Source of the DNA: Reichenbachiella sp. 5M10
GTDB lineage: Bacteria; Bacteroidota; Bacteroidia; Cytophagales; Cyclobacteriaceae
Reading direction: 5' to 3'
Length of the DNA stretch: 64,000 nt
Assembly (NCBI RefSeq): GCF_002742335.1
Contig: NZ_MDGR01000007.1
Span: forward strand, 4,220,501 to 4,284,500
Shown: positions 25,843 to 37,689 of the stretch, one piece after another
Numbering within the stretch: position 1 is the first letter of the stretch
Layout: each line of letters begins with the position of its first letter
Made by a program: the position numbers and the translations under genes
The notes under the pieces: model-generated
Database searches by the model: none
What the model was told of the DNA's origin: nothing
What the model saw: the letters and a program-made list of their open reading frames with translations, nothing else

Positions 25843-27066
25843 TTAGTAGTTGGTTCCAGCTCTAATCATCGCACATCTAAATCCAATGGTAGATGTGGCA
25901 GAATCCTCGGCCAAGAATCTCCTCGTACCAGGTGACATCCAATAAGCTACATCTGCCCATGATCCACCTTTATATACTCTTACTCTGTCACTGATGAGTG
26001 ATTGGAAATTTTCAAAATCATAACCATCTTCTTCATCCAAGAAACCATCGTTTCTGACTGGGTTTAGATCATCAAAATCTTGGTAAGATAATGGACGGTA
26101 TACATCTTGTACCCACTCATTTACGTTTCCTGCCATGTTGTATAGACCGAAATCATTTGGAGGATAATCATAAATGTATGTGGTGATCATTGCTCCGTCA
26201 TTCAACTTACCAGCGATACCGGCATAGTCTCCACGACCTCTTTTGAAGTTGGCCATGAATGTACCAATCTTTTTGCCGTATGGATTTCTGAGTGCGTGAC
26301 CATCCCATGGATAGAGACGTCTGTGCGTTTGGTTCTCATCCAACCATTGTGTACCGATAAGAGCTTGTGCAGCATACTCCCATTCTGCTTCAGTAGGGAG
26401 TCGATAGTTCGGCAATACAAAACCAGTTTCCAAAGGAATTCTTTGGTTTGGTTTGGTTTCGGCCTCTGCCCCACCCTCATAGTCTTCGTAGTAGCCTGCT
26501 TCTTCAGCGAGCTTCTGGTTGACAACAATTGATCTCCAGCTGCAGTAATCTTGTGCTTGTTTCCATGTCACACCCACTACTGGGAAAAAACGGAAACCAG
26601 GGTACCTCAAGTAATGATCAACATAAGGGTCATTGTATGCCAACTCTCTAGACCATACAGTCGTGTCTGGCAATGCTGACTTGAAAAATGCTGCAGATGA
26701 ATCCATGCGCACATAGTGTAGGTACTCTAACCAGTGCACATTGGCTACTTCTGTTTCATCCATGTAAAACGATGCTACCGTCACAGTCCTTTCCAGGTTG
26801 TTGTTGGTATGCATGATGTCCTCCTCGAAAGTTCCGAGTATGGTACGTCCACCTTCAATGAATCGCAAGTTCGGCCCATCAGGCTGACCTCTAAATTCAC
26901 TGACTTCAAATGCACCTTCTTCGTTGTATTCTAGTCCCGTTACGGAACTATAATTCCCAGGATTTTGACTAGTTGCATGTCCGCCACCTCCACCACAAGA
27001 GCTTAATGCAAAACCTAGTCCTAGGATAAACGCTGATGCGTTTAAGAAAGGAATAAATTTCTTCAT
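25843..27066 (-). CDS. gldJ: Gliding-motility/type IX secretion lipoprotein GldJ-like
   Basis: A 407-residue protein of the formylglycine-generating-enzyme (SUMF1) fold. A signal peptide leads to the lipobox LSSC, followed by a Gly-rich stretch. The conserved end is RVYKGGSWADVAYWMSPGTR..IGFRCAMIR, and the region VASFYMDETEVANVHWLEYL (about residues 100-119) matches my memory of GldJ. In flavobacteria GldJ is needed for gliding and type IX secretion, and acts as a structural protein. The related GldK is the main alternative; no other gld genes are in the window. I use the ATG at 27066 because it fits the signal peptide. Confidence 0.75.
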   Translation of the reverse strand: MKKFIPFLNASAFILGLGFALSSCGGGGGHATSQNPGNYSSVTGLEYNEEGAFEVSEFRGQPDGPNLRFIEGGRTILGTFEEDIMHTNNNLERTVTVASFYMDETEVANVHWLEYLHYVRMDSSAAFFKSALPDTTVWSRELAYNDPYVDHYLRYPGFRFFPVVGVTWKQAQDYCSWRSIVVNQKLAEEAGYYEDYEGGAEAETKPNQRIPLETGFVLPNYRLPTEAEWEYAAQALIGTQWLDENQTHRRLYPWDGHALRNPYGKKIGTFMANFKRGRGDYAGIAGKLNDGAMITTYIYDYPPNDFGLYNMAGNVNEWVQDVYRPLSYQDFDDLNPVRNDGFLDEEDGYDFENFQSLISDRVRVYKGGSWADVAYWMSPGTRRFLAEDSATSTIGFRCAMIRAGTNY

Positions 27067-27354
27067 AACAATTATCAAATTTTATTCGAACTCCTAAAAT
27101 AGCTACAAAATTCAACAAAACAAATTGCAAACCGTTTCGCTACTGATTTTCAGCAGGAATTAGTCTTAAGAATTTCAAATGCAACTGCTTTGAAGCCTGT
27201 AAACTCATTTCTATTAATAAAATCCAAAAGTATTCAAAATATTGTCTATTTGGTCAAATTATTTGATAAATGATATAGAATAAATGTCGCGAAATCTTAA
27301 TGGTTTATTCATATAGACACAAATGCAAGAATTTTCTGTAAATTTGCCCTTAGA

Positions 27355-27948
27355 ATGTCACAGACAGAGGTTTTATCATATCGCCCCCTTTTGATGTCAG
27401 TCGCTTACAACCTCGTAGGCTGTCGGTCGACTGCCGAAGATTTGGTACAAGACACTTTTTTTAGTTGGCTTAGGTTGGATACACATACTATACAGGATGC
27501 GAAATCGTATCTGACAAAAACCGTTACAAACAAGTGCTTGAATTATTTGAAATCTATCAAGATCAAGCGAGAGGAACTGATTGATAATGTAAGCCCTGCA
27601 GCAGTATCTGTAAGTTTCACTCCTGATTTCTCAAATTTGGATTTGAAATGTGAAGTAACTCACGCTATGTCTTTGATCTTTAAAAAACTTGCTCCGACAG
27701 AGCGCGCAGTATTTGTACTAAAGGAACTGTTCAATTTTGATTATTCTGATTTGACTACCATTCTTGGTAAGAAGGCGGACAATTGTCGGAAGATTTTTAG
27801 TCGTGCACAGCTGAAACTAGGCGATGAAACCGAGCGGTTTAGTGTCGATGTGGACAAGCTACGCAAAACGGTAGTAGACTTCAAAAACGCTACGCTAGGT
27901 GAATTTTCGGATTTGATCGAAAATTTGAAAACCGATATCAATAAGTAG
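27355..27948 (+). CDS. ECF-type RNA polymerase sigma factor
   Basis: A 197-residue sigma-70-family protein. Region 2 contains AEDLVQDTFFSWLRL (about residues 26-40) and region 4 is LAPTERAVFVLKELFNFDYSDLTTILGKKADNC in outline (about 114-146), giving a SigJ-like impression. It lacks the C-terminal SnoaL-like domain of ECF41 factors. No anti-sigma gene is adjacent. A TAAATTTG at 27339-27346 fits the -7 element but is only nine bases before the ATG, implying a near-leaderless message if it is used. The 288-base gap before it (from gldJ) holds nothing else I recognise. Confidence 0.88.
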   Translation: MSQTEVLSYRPLLMSVAYNLVGCRSTAEDLVQDTFFSWLRLDTHTIQDAKSYLTKTVTNKCLNYLKSIKIKREELIDNVSPAAVSVSFTPDFSNLDLKCEVTHAMSLIFKKLAPTERAVFVLKELFNFDYSDLTTILGKKADNCRKIFSRAQLKLGDETERFSVDVDKLRKTVVDFKNATLGEFSDLIENLKTDINK

Positions 27949-28025
27949 TTCTTAGAATTCTTCTTATAGGTTGATTTTGTGCATAGGCCAATTTTTATGC
28001 GGAGAATTTTACTCCGTCTGAAGTT

Positions 28026-28961
28026 TTAGAACTTGATGACTGTAGTGTTTTTTTGACTTGTCAAAGTGGCAGGAAGGCATGTGTTGATTTCTTCACGAAG
28101 TGCCTTGACCATTTTATGCTTCACAAAACTTTTCTTAATCACCAGTCCTACTTCTCTAGTGGGAATAGGTTCTGTAAATTTTCTGACTTTGGATTTGTCG
28201 TCTTTGCTTAGATCATATGTGAAAAGCTCCGGAATCAAAGTATAGCCTCCCCGTTTGTCAACAAGTTTTTTGAGAGCTTCTAGCGACCCACTTTCGTAGT
28301 GTACACGATTGTTGTAGCGTTCTGAGCGACTGACATTGCAGATGTTGAGTGTTTGTTGACGAAAGCAGTGTCCTTCGTTCAATATCCATAAACCTTCAGG
28401 GTTGAGTTCACTGGCTTCTACTTTTGAACTGTTGTATAATGGGTGACGGTGTGAGACATAGAGCGAAAACTCTTCGTAGAAAAGCGGAATTTCCTTAAAA
28501 TCCGTTTCTTTGAGAGGGGTCACAAGTATACCAATATCAATTTGATCCTTTTTTAGTAGGTCAACCAAACTATCCGTCATGTGCTCGGAGATTTGTAGGT
28601 TGATAAAAGGATACTTTTCGATGAAACTAGAAATGAAAAGAGGGACAAGATAGGGAGCCAATGTAGGAATTACCCCGATTCTGATGTCGCCTTTGATATC
28701 ATGTTTTTCTTCGTCAATGATTTCGCTGATGCGCTGCGATTCGTTGAGAATCACTCGTGCTTGTTCCAAAATTTTCTTGCCGATTTCGGTGGGTTGTACG
28801 GGGTGTTTGGATCGGTCAAAGAGGCTCACACCAAGTGAATCTTCCAGCTTTTGAATTTGCATACTTAGCGTGGGTTGAGTCACAAAGCATTTTTCTGCCG
28901 CAAGGGCAAAATGACGGTAATTGTCGAGAGCGACGATATATTCTAGCTGGACGAGTGTCAA
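28026..28961 (-). CDS. oxyR: LysR-family hydrogen peroxide regulator OxyR
   Basis: A 311-residue LysR-type regulator: helix-turn-helix at residues about 1-60, then the sensor domain. The peroxide-sensing pair is visible in GHCFRQQTLNIC, with two Cys eight residues apart exactly as Cys199/Cys208 of Escherichia coli OxyR. The start codon is TTG at 28961 (MTLVQLEYIVALDNYRHF, the usual OxyR beginning); no in-frame ATG exists between it and the hairpin upstream. No catalase or peroxiredoxin gene is next to it, so it must act on distant targets. Confidence 0.93.
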   Translation of the reverse strand: MTLVQLEYIVALDNYRHFALAAEKCFVTQPTLSMQIQKLEDSLGVSLFDRSKHPVQPTEIGKKILEQARVILNESQRISEIIDEEKHDIKGDIRIGVIPTLAPYLVPLFISSFIEKYPFINLQISEHMTDSLVDLLKKDQIDIGILVTPLKETDFKEIPLFYEEFSLYVSHRHPLYNSSKVEASELNPEGLWILNEGHCFRQQTLNICNVSRSERYNNRVHYESGSLEALKKLVDKRGGYTLIPELFTYDLSKDDKSKVRKFTEPIPTREVGLVIKKSFVKHKMVKALREEINTCLPATLTSQKNTTVIKF

Positions 28962-28981
28962 GGCAATGAGTTTAAAGATGA

Positions 28982-29007
28982 TTGAAGGCTCAAACTTGAG
29001 CCTTCAA
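28982..29007. other. Perfect 12-bp hairpin between oxyR and an OmpA gene
   Basis: TTGAAGGCTCAA (28982-28993) and TTGAGCCTTCAA (28996-29007) are exact inverted repeats with a two-base centre. On the - strand it follows the OmpA stop, but no T-run follows the stem. It could be a terminator of low T content or an operator near oxyR. Confidence 0.6.
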
Positions 29008-29018
29008 TTCTAATGCTT

Positions 29019-31127
29019 TTATTCGAGAATTTTGAATTCAACTCGTCGATTCTGCTTACGGTCTGCTACAGTATCATTGGATGCTACTGGTTGAGATTCT
29101 CCATAGCCGACGGTGACCATTCTACTGGTGTTTATACCGTGTGATTTGAAATAATTGTAAACCGAATTTGCTCTACGTTTGGATAGTTGTTGGTTGTAGT
29201 CTTTGTCACCTATCGAATCACTATGGCCTGAGATTTCTATTTTCTCAATTTCTCCTGATTGCAGCATTTCCAAAATACGGTGTAGCTCAGGGTAAGATGC
29301 TGTTTTGAGTTCGTCTTGATCAAAATCAAAGAAGATATTGTTGAGTACAACAGCCGCTCCTGTATGGATTGGGTTGAGTGTGAGGTCTTGAACTATTGTT
29401 CTAGATTCTGTTTCTTCGTTTAGATCGATGTGTTCATTCTGAGCAAGATATCCTCGTTTTTCAGCCAAGAAACCATAGCGTGCTCCTGATCTTACTTTGA
29501 ATTCGTAGATGCCATTTTCGTCAGTTTGTGTTTCACCTACTTTAAGGCCGTCGGGTAGTCTTTCTACGATGATTTTTCCGACGATAGGTTGATTGGTCTC
29601 TTCGTCTATCACTTGGCCTTTGACGGTTACGAATATTTCGGTGATTGGGACAACCGGAGCAGCGGCAACCACAGGCTCTTCTTCTACAGGTTCGTCTGTA
29701 CTTGCAATGACTCCTTCTTCAGGCATTTCTTTCTCTGGGTCGATGAATAGTTCGTCTATGCGGAACTGGAAGACATCAGTATTCTCGTCAGAAGACCCTC
29801 GTGTGAAATAGGCATGGCTACCTGTAGCAGGTAAGTTAAAATATGTGTCATCCTCTGGTCCATTGACTCCTCTTCCCATGTTTTCTGGAGAAGACCAGTT
29901 GGTCCATGTATCATCCAATCTCTTGGATACATAGATATCTGCCCCACCGTATCCTCGGAACCCCTTGGATGTGAAGTAGAGGGTTTCATTGTCTGAATCT
30001 AGAAAAGGGGCATATTCTGCATCAGCAGAGTTGATGGTTACGCCCATATTGAGCGGTTCGGACCACATTTCCGAATTGGGCTTTTTGAATGAGGCATAGA
30101 GATCTCTATCTCCATTGGTATCATCTCTCTCCAATGACATGATGATGATTTCGGTATCAGCACTCATATAAAAATCTGCCTGATCTGAATAGTTGTAGGA
30201 GTTTTCGATATCGATGTTTTCTGGTTTATCCCATTTGTCTCCGTCACTTGATCTTGACATGGATATGCCTTCTCCCATTCTGCCTCTCTTTTCGTAGCGG
30301 TTGCCTAAGAGCAAAATCGTTTCGTCACCTACTTGGGTAATCGAGCAAATATAGTTGGGTCCAGGAGTGTTGAGAGGTGCACCGATATTTTTGGCGGGTA
30401 GCCATTCGTGAGTCTCTTCGTCAAGTTCAGAATACCAAATATCTGAATAGTCGTCCATTCCTCCGACATTGTCTGGGTGGCTCCTTCTACTGAAATACAG
30501 CCGCTTGCCATCTGGCGAAAGCAAAGGGCCGAGTTCGACATATTCACTGTTTACATTAGTGCTTAGTCTTTCTGTACTCAAGTTGTTGTTGACATTATCT
30601 GCGAGTTCGATCAACACACTAATTGGTATGTTTGAAGAAGATAACCCGATGGCATCAATACTATTGTATCCTGGTACGGTTGTACAGTCGAGATCTACTC
30701 GAATGTAGGCAATGCGGTAAGGTGTTTTTTCAAAGAATAAATTGAGTAGTCTACTTTGAAGAGGAATGGGTCTTGCATTCAGGTCGAAAAGTAGATACTC
30801 ATTGTCTAATGAATCATAGGCGAAGACTTTGCTGACAGCACCTGGGTTTTCGGTTTCTGCTATTGCAATTTGTTGTGCTCGAATAGGCTCGTCAAACTTG
30901 ACAACTATATATTCTTGGCCATTTGTTTTAGCGGGTCGCCAGGCATTTGGGCTTTCTCCGCCCGATGGATATACATTTGGAGAATGAAGAGCTTGGCTTG
31001 CGGCATACTGCAAAGCTGTCAATTCTGAGGTGACAAACATGACTTCAGATGCCCATTGTACAGTCTCTTGAGCCGATGCTCTAGTGCCTAGTAATACTAT
31101 AATGAGGAGAATGGTAAATTTCTTCAT
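29019..31127 (-). CDS. OmpA-family protein with discoidin-like, PD40 and CRD domains
   Basis: A 702-residue outer-membrane-associated protein with a signal peptide (..TRASAQ). A discoidin-like region lies at about 20-175, PD40/WD40-like propeller repeats at about 190-460 (SPDGKRLYFSRRS, SDNETLYFTSKGF), a carboxypeptidase-regulatory domain at about 500-590, and an OmpA peptidoglycan-binding domain at about 600-702 (NNIFFDFDQDEL; GHSDSIGDKDYNQQLSKRR). It differs from the type IX protein PorE in having no N-terminal TPR region. It probably links the outer membrane to peptidoglycan. It is 68 bases after a second OmpA gene. Confidence 0.87.
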   Translation of the reverse strand: MKKFTILLIIVLLGTRASAQETVQWASEVMFVTSELTALQYAASQALHSPNVYPSGGESPNAWRPAKTNGQEYIVVKFDEPIRAQQIAIAETENPGAVSKVFAYDSLDNEYLLFDLNARPIPLQSRLLNLFFEKTPYRIAYIRVDLDCTTVPGYNSIDAIGLSSSNIPISVLIELADNVNNNLSTERLSTNVNSEYVELGPLLSPDGKRLYFSRRSHPDNVGGMDDYSDIWYSELDEETHEWLPAKNIGAPLNTPGPNYICSITQVGDETILLLGNRYEKRGRMGEGISMSRSSDGDKWDKPENIDIENSYNYSDQADFYMSADTEIIIMSLERDDTNGDRDLYASFKKPNSEMWSEPLNMGVTINSADAEYAPFLDSDNETLYFTSKGFRGYGGADIYVSKRLDDTWTNWSSPENMGRGVNGPEDDTYFNLPATGSHAYFTRGSSDENTDVFQFRIDELFIDPEKEMPEEGVIASTDEPVEEEPVVAAAPVVPITEIFVTVKGQVIDEETNQPIVGKIIVERLPDGLKVGETQTDENGIYEFKVRSGARYGFLAEKRGYLAQNEHIDLNEETESRTIVQDLTLNPIHTGAAVVLNNIFFDFDQDELKTASYPELHRILEMLQSGEIEKIEISGHSDSIGDKDYNQQLSKRRANSVYNYFKSHGINTSRMVTVGYGESQPVASNDTVADRKQNRRVEFKILE

Positions 31128-31176
31128 TCAGGTTAGATACGATTGATGTAAATTTGAATCATAGACTGGCAGGAAT

Positions 31177-31184
31177 CAAAGATA
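31177..31184 (-). promoter_or_regulatory. -7 promoter element for the PD40/OmpA gene
   Basis: TATCTTTG on the - strand fits TAnnTTTG exactly, 50 bases before the ATG at 31127. I see no TTG at the usual distance, so confidence is low. Confidence 0.4.
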
Positions 31185-31195
31185 TTCAAATTATT

Positions 31196-31888
31196 TTATT
31201 GTTGAATTATTCTTACTTCTACTCGTCTGTTTTTTGTACGAGCTTCGGGTGTTCTTTCTCGTGTCAAAGGTTCGGTCCCTCCGAAGGCTTTTGTACGAAT
31301 TCTGCTTTTCTTAATTCCTTTTTTGATTAAATATTCTTTGACGGCTAAAACTCTCTCTTCGGAAAGCTCTAAGTTGGCTTGAGCATTTCCCTGAAAATCA
31401 GTATGTCCTTCAAGTTGAATGATGGTGTTAGGTCGTTGGTCGAGCCAATCTGCTAAGGCATCTAACTCTTCGTATGATTCTGGAGTGATGACGGATTTTC
31501 CTCTTGCAAAAATTAGATTGTCGAGTGATATTTTTTCATGCATGGCATCTGGCTCCATTTTGAAATTCTTTTCGATGAGTCCAATCCCTTTGTCTGTTAC
31601 GACAAACTCTTCACTTATTGTTTTGTATCCATCTGCCTTGACATTGAGAATGTATTTTTGGTTTTCGATCATATAGAGTTCGTAGACCCCATTGGACTGA
31701 TTTGTTTTGGAGACCCCCATGTCGTCATAGTAGGGTAGCTTTTCGTAAAAAACACTGGCAAGAATCGCCTTGTTGTCGTTGGGGTCTGTCACAGTACCTG
31801 TGACACGTATCATTTTGTCTTGATCTTGGGCTATCACTTGTGTACATAAACTCACAAGGAGTAAAGCTAGAATGGGTCTTAGAAACAT
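31196..31888 (-). CDS. OmpA-family protein with CRD domain
   Basis: A 230-residue protein: signal peptide (MFLRPILALLLVSLCTQVIAQ), a carboxypeptidase-regulatory beta-sandwich (about residues 26-105), and a C-terminal OmpA domain (about 115-230) with the peptidoglycan-binding pattern LEGHTDFQGNAQANLELSEER. I chose the ATG at 31888 because the signal peptide begins there; the frame stays open upstream but those residues do not look like a protein start. It is probably a small periplasmic linker related to the larger OmpA protein next to it. Confidence 0.85.
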   Translation of the reverse strand: MFLRPILALLLVSLCTQVIAQDQDKMIRVTGTVTDPNDNKAILASVFYEKLPYYDDMGVSKTNQSNGVYELYMIENQKYILNVKADGYKTISEEFVVTDKGIGLIEKNFKMEPDAMHEKISLDNLIFARGKSVITPESYEELDALADWLDQRPNTIIQLEGHTDFQGNAQANLELSEERVLAVKEYLIKKGIKKSRIRTKAFGGTEPLTRERTPEARTKNRRVEVRIIQQ

Positions 31889-32106
31889 GGTGTTAGGTTC
31901 AGTATTCAATTCAAGCTCAAAGATGACAAAAAAAATTAATTTTTTTGGATTATTCCAATCAATAGATTTCGATAGGAATCTAATTTCTAAATATGAAATA
32001 GAATGATTCTTAGAATAGCCACTCTTGTTTCTTGGAATGTCTTGCCATTCGTTAGGTGGTCTCGTTGTGCTTCTTATATTTGTTGGCATTATTACGAGTA
32101 GTTCAG

Positions 32107-34933
<2,827 letters not shown>

Positions 34934-34937
34934 GACT

Positions 34938-35195
34938 ATGTTTTTAGAGATCATTACGCCAGACGAAAAGATATACGAAGGAGAAGTGGATCATGCGACT
35001 TTTCCTGGTAGCAAGGGGTCCTTTCAAGTTTTGAATGATCACGCTGCATTGGTCAGTTCGCTGGGCAAAGGTGACTTAAAGATCGTAAGTACGCACAATA
35101 AGAAAAGAGAAGAGCTACACATGGCCATTGACGGAGGTGTGGTGCAAGTGCTCAACAATAAGGTGTTGGTACTTGCAGAGCATGTAGAACGATAG
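34938..35195 (+). CDS. atpC: ATP synthase F1 subunit epsilon, short form
   Basis: An 85-residue epsilon subunit starting MFLEIITPDEKIYEGEVD at 34938, four bases after the atpD stop; a longer reading that starts inside atpD is not supported by any homology. Only the N-terminal beta-sandwich is present; the C-terminal two-helix domain that can inhibit ATP hydrolysis in other bacteria is missing. This short form is usual in Bacteroidota, I believe. A strong terminator follows. Confidence 0.93.
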   Translation: MFLEIITPDEKIYEGEVDHATFPGSKGSFQVLNDHAALVSSLGKGDLKIVSTHNKKREELHMAIDGGVVQVLNNKVLVLAEHVER

Positions 35196-35218
35196 TTTTC
35201 TTAACAAAGAATATGAAA

Positions 35219-35250
35219 AGCCCGCGGATAGCTATCCGCGGGCTTTTTTC
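35219..35250 (+). terminator. Strong rho-independent terminator after atpDC
   Basis: AGCCCGCGGATAG (35219-35231) pairs with CTATCCGCGGGCT (35232-35244), a perfect 13-bp GC-rich stem followed by a run of T (TTTTTC). Confidence 0.93.
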
Positions 35251-35352
35251 TTTATAGGAGAGGCCCTTCTTATTTTTCAATTACTTGAATATTTATTTGT
35301 TTGTTGGTGGCTAAGTGCCTAATTTTTTAGTCCAATTCTAATAAAGGTATAC

Positions 35353-36060
35353 ATGGGAAGTAAAACAGCATTGATTGCAGGTGCCACAGGCCTAGTTGGC
35401 AGAGAGCTTCTGAATACTTTACTCAGTAAGGATTACTATACAAAAATACTCGTCATAGGCCGAAACCCGATAGATATTAAGGATAACCGCATAGAGGAGT
35501 ACATTTTGAGTTTTGATGAATTGGACACGTATGCAGACCGCCTGTCTGCCAATGATTACTTTTGCTGCTTAGGTACAACCATGGATCAAGCCAAGAGCAA
35601 AGAGGCTTTTTATCGCGTGGATTTTGATTATCCAGTCAAGTTAGCCAAGATTGCCAAGGCGGATAATCAATTTGAGACGTTCAATGTGGTATCTTCCTAT
35701 GGAGCCAACAGTCAGTCAGGTTTGTTTTACAATTCCGTCAAGGGCCAGTTAGAGGATACACTCAAAGAAATGGATTTGAAAGCACTTCATATCTATCAAC
35801 CTTCTTTGTTGTTGGGTTATCGTCCACACTTCAGAATTTGGGAAGAAATGGCCAAACTGGCTTCTACCTTATTGTCTTTTTTCATTATTGGTTCTCGTCT
35901 TCGTTTTTGGGCCATCAAGGGTAGTCAAGTGGCTGATGCGATGTTTTATGTGGCGAGTAGTCATGAAGAAGGGGTACATGTGCACAAGCCTCTGGAGATG
36001 AAAAGAATCGCACGAAAAAAAGAATACAAATTTGATAACAGTAATACAGAAGTCGCTTGA
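35353..36060 (+). CDS. NAD(P)-binding oxidoreductase-like protein (HTATIP2-like)
   Basis: A 235-residue Rossmann-fold protein with the dinucleotide-binding motif LIAGATGLVGRELL (residues about 6-19) and the later YGANSQSGLFYNSVKGQLE region containing a Tyr/Lys-type pattern. It resembles small atypical short-chain reductases; no substrate is clear. Its last 29 bases overlap the dtd gene in another frame, which suggests translational coupling. Confidence 0.8.
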   Translation: MGSKTALIAGATGLVGRELLNTLLSKDYYTKILVIGRNPIDIKDNRIEEYILSFDELDTYADRLSANDYFCCLGTTMDQAKSKEAFYRVDFDYPVKLAKIAKADNQFETFNVVSSYGANSQSGLFYNSVKGQLEDTLKEMDLKALHIYQPSLLLGYRPHFRIWEEMAKLASTLLSFFIIGSRLRFWAIKGSQVADAMFYVASSHEEGVHVHKPLEMKRIARKKEYKFDNSNTEVA

Positions 36061-36484
36061 GGCGTCTGTGCGCATAGATGGCGTGACCAAGGCGAGTATT
36101 GGACGGGGCTTGATGATATTGGTCGGGATCGAAGATCAGGATGGGCAGGAAGACATAGAGTGGTTGAGTCGCAAAATTGTGAATATGCGTATATTTGAGG
36201 ACGAGACAGGCGTCATGAACAAAAGCATATTGGATATAGCTGGAGAGATACTGTTGATCAGTCAGTTTACTTTACTTGCCAGTACTAAAAAAGGCAATCG
36301 CCCTTCGTATATCAAAGCAGCCAAACCAGAAGTGGCTATCCCACTGTATGAGCGTATGGTTGCTCAGTTGCAAAATGATCTTGGGCAAATGATACAAACG
36401 GGAGAGTTTGGCGCAGACATGAAAATCTCGCTGATTAATGATGGCCCAGTGACAATTCTAATGGATTCTAAAAACAAACAATAA
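36032..36484 (+). CDS. dtd: D-aminoacyl-tRNA deacylase
   Basis: A 150-residue enzyme that removes D-amino acids from mischarged tRNA. The catalytic SQFTLLAST (about residues 79-87) and the Gly-cis-Pro motif NDGPVTILMDS at the C-terminus are intact. The start is TTG at 36032 (MITVIQKSLEASV, the normal Dtd beginning), which places it inside the end of the previous gene. Its stop shares one base with the next ATG (TAATG). Confidence 0.95.
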   Translation: MITVIQKSLEASVRIDGVTKASIGRGLMILVGIEDQDGQEDIEWLSRKIVNMRIFEDETGVMNKSILDIAGEILLISQFTLLASTKKGNRPSYIKAAKPEVAIPLYERMVAQLQNDLGQMIQTGEFGADMKISLINDGPVTILMDSKNKQ

Positions 36485-36810
36485 TGACGATTGAAGAGGC
36501 TCAATCTCAGGTAGATTTATGGATCAAAGAGTATGGTGTGCGCTACTTTAGTGAATTGACCAATATGACGATATTGACTGAAGAGGTTGGTGAATTGGCT
36601 CGTATCATGGCGAGAACATATGGTGATCAATCCTTCAAACAATCCGATTTGGACAAAGATTTGGGAGATGAAATGGCAGACGTGCTCTGGGTGCTGATAT
36701 GTCTAGCCAATCAAACGGGTATAGATCTCACGGAGGCCTTTCAGAAGAATCTGAGAAAGAAAACACAACGAGACTCGACGCGTCATAAGGACAATGAGAA
36801 GTTGAAGTGA
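36484..36810 (+). CDS. MazG-like nucleotide pyrophosphohydrolase
   Basis: A 108-residue all-helical protein. The metal-binding pattern is LTEEVGELARIMAR (about residues 30-43) plus DEMADVLWVL further on, i.e. the ExxE...ExxD signature of MazG-type pyrophosphohydrolases that clear non-canonical or alarmone nucleotides. It overlaps the dtd stop by one base (TAATG), so the two are cotranslated. Confidence 0.9.
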   Translation: MTIEEAQSQVDLWIKEYGVRYFSELTNMTILTEEVGELARIMARTYGDQSFKQSDLDKDLGDEMADVLWVLICLANQTGIDLTEAFQKNLRKKTQRDSTRHKDNEKLK

Positions 36811-36848
36811 CCATACACCATTGGTGAATGACTATTCCATCACCGAAC

Positions 36849-37685
36849 TTAGTTTAGTCTGTTTTCCATCCAGTCCCATACAGTGTTTAATACTTCCTCT
36901 TTCTTGAGGTCATTGTGAGGCTCATGCTTGGTCTCGCTATGTGTAGTATAGACGATGAGGTCAGGGCGCTGTTCTGCTAGTGATTTGGAACCAATGGGAG
37001 AAGTGATGGGGTCGTCTTCTCCGTGATAAACCAAAAGGGGTAATTTGAGACGCGCTGTGTTGGTTAGAGCCCATATACCTTGGGTATATGCCTCACTAAA
37101 TAACTTTACTGAGATTTTTCCAAATACTTTTGGGTCTTGGTTGTATGCGCCATTGACCACAGGGTCATTGGTGAGCATGTGCTGATCCAATCCATTGGAC
37201 TGAGTGAAAGAAGGCCAAAATTTAGCTATTCTTTTGGCCAGATTTATTTTCCATGAGGGAGGGGTGTCTACCAGGCTCAACCATGGAGAGGATAAAATTG
37301 CGCCGCTGAGTTCGTTGGTATTGCGGAGCATACAATAATTGGCGACTAGGCCTCCTCCCATACTATGTCCGTAGAGAAACATCGGTGTTTCGTTGAATTC
37401 TGATCGAGCATACATCATGAGTTCTTCTACATCATCGAGTAGTACGTCATAACTAGACGCATGTCCTCTTTTGCCTTCAGAAGCCCCGTGTCCCCTTAGG
37501 TCAATTACATAAAAGGCAATTTGGTGCTGACCAAAGAATTGTGCGACGTGTTCGTACCTGCCGGAGTGTTCTCCTAGACCGTGGATCATGCAGACTAGCG
37601 CTTGTGGTTCATCTACTATGTATTCATATCCGGCTAGTTGTGTGCCGTCTTTGCTTATTATGGAAAACTCTTCTTTTTCTACCAT
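36849..37685 (-). CDS. Alpha/beta hydrolase, monoacylglycerol-lipase-like
   Basis: A 278-residue serine hydrolase. The nucleophile elbow is GHSMGG (about residue 109), the acid is in YHGEDDPITS and the His in ETKHEPHND, so the triad is complete. The fold and the start (GYEYIVDEPQALVCMIHGLGEHSGR, in outline) match serine aminopeptidase S33/monoacylglycerol lipases. I use the ATG at 37685, five bases after the stop of the transporter upstream; the earlier ATG would overlap that gene by 26 bases. The substrate is not known. Confidence 0.85.
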   Translation of the reverse strand: MVEKEEFSIISKDGTQLAGYEYIVDEPQALVCMIHGLGEHSGRYEHVAQFFGQHQIAFYVIDLRGHGASEGKRGHASSYDVLLDDVEELMMYARSEFNETPMFLYGHSMGGGLVANYCMLRNTNELSGAILSSPWLSLVDTPPSWKINLAKRIAKFWPSFTQSNGLDQHMLTNDPVVNGAYNQDPKVFGKISVKLFSEAYTQGIWALTNTARLKLPLLVYHGEDDPITSPIGSKSLAEQRPDLIVYTTHSETKHEPHNDLKKEEVLNTVWDWMENRLN

Positions 37686-37689
37686 GCGA

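Noticed and set aside
28982-29007. Hairpin near oxyR as a certain terminator
   Set aside because: No T-run follows the stem on either strand, so I list it as a hairpin of unknown role.
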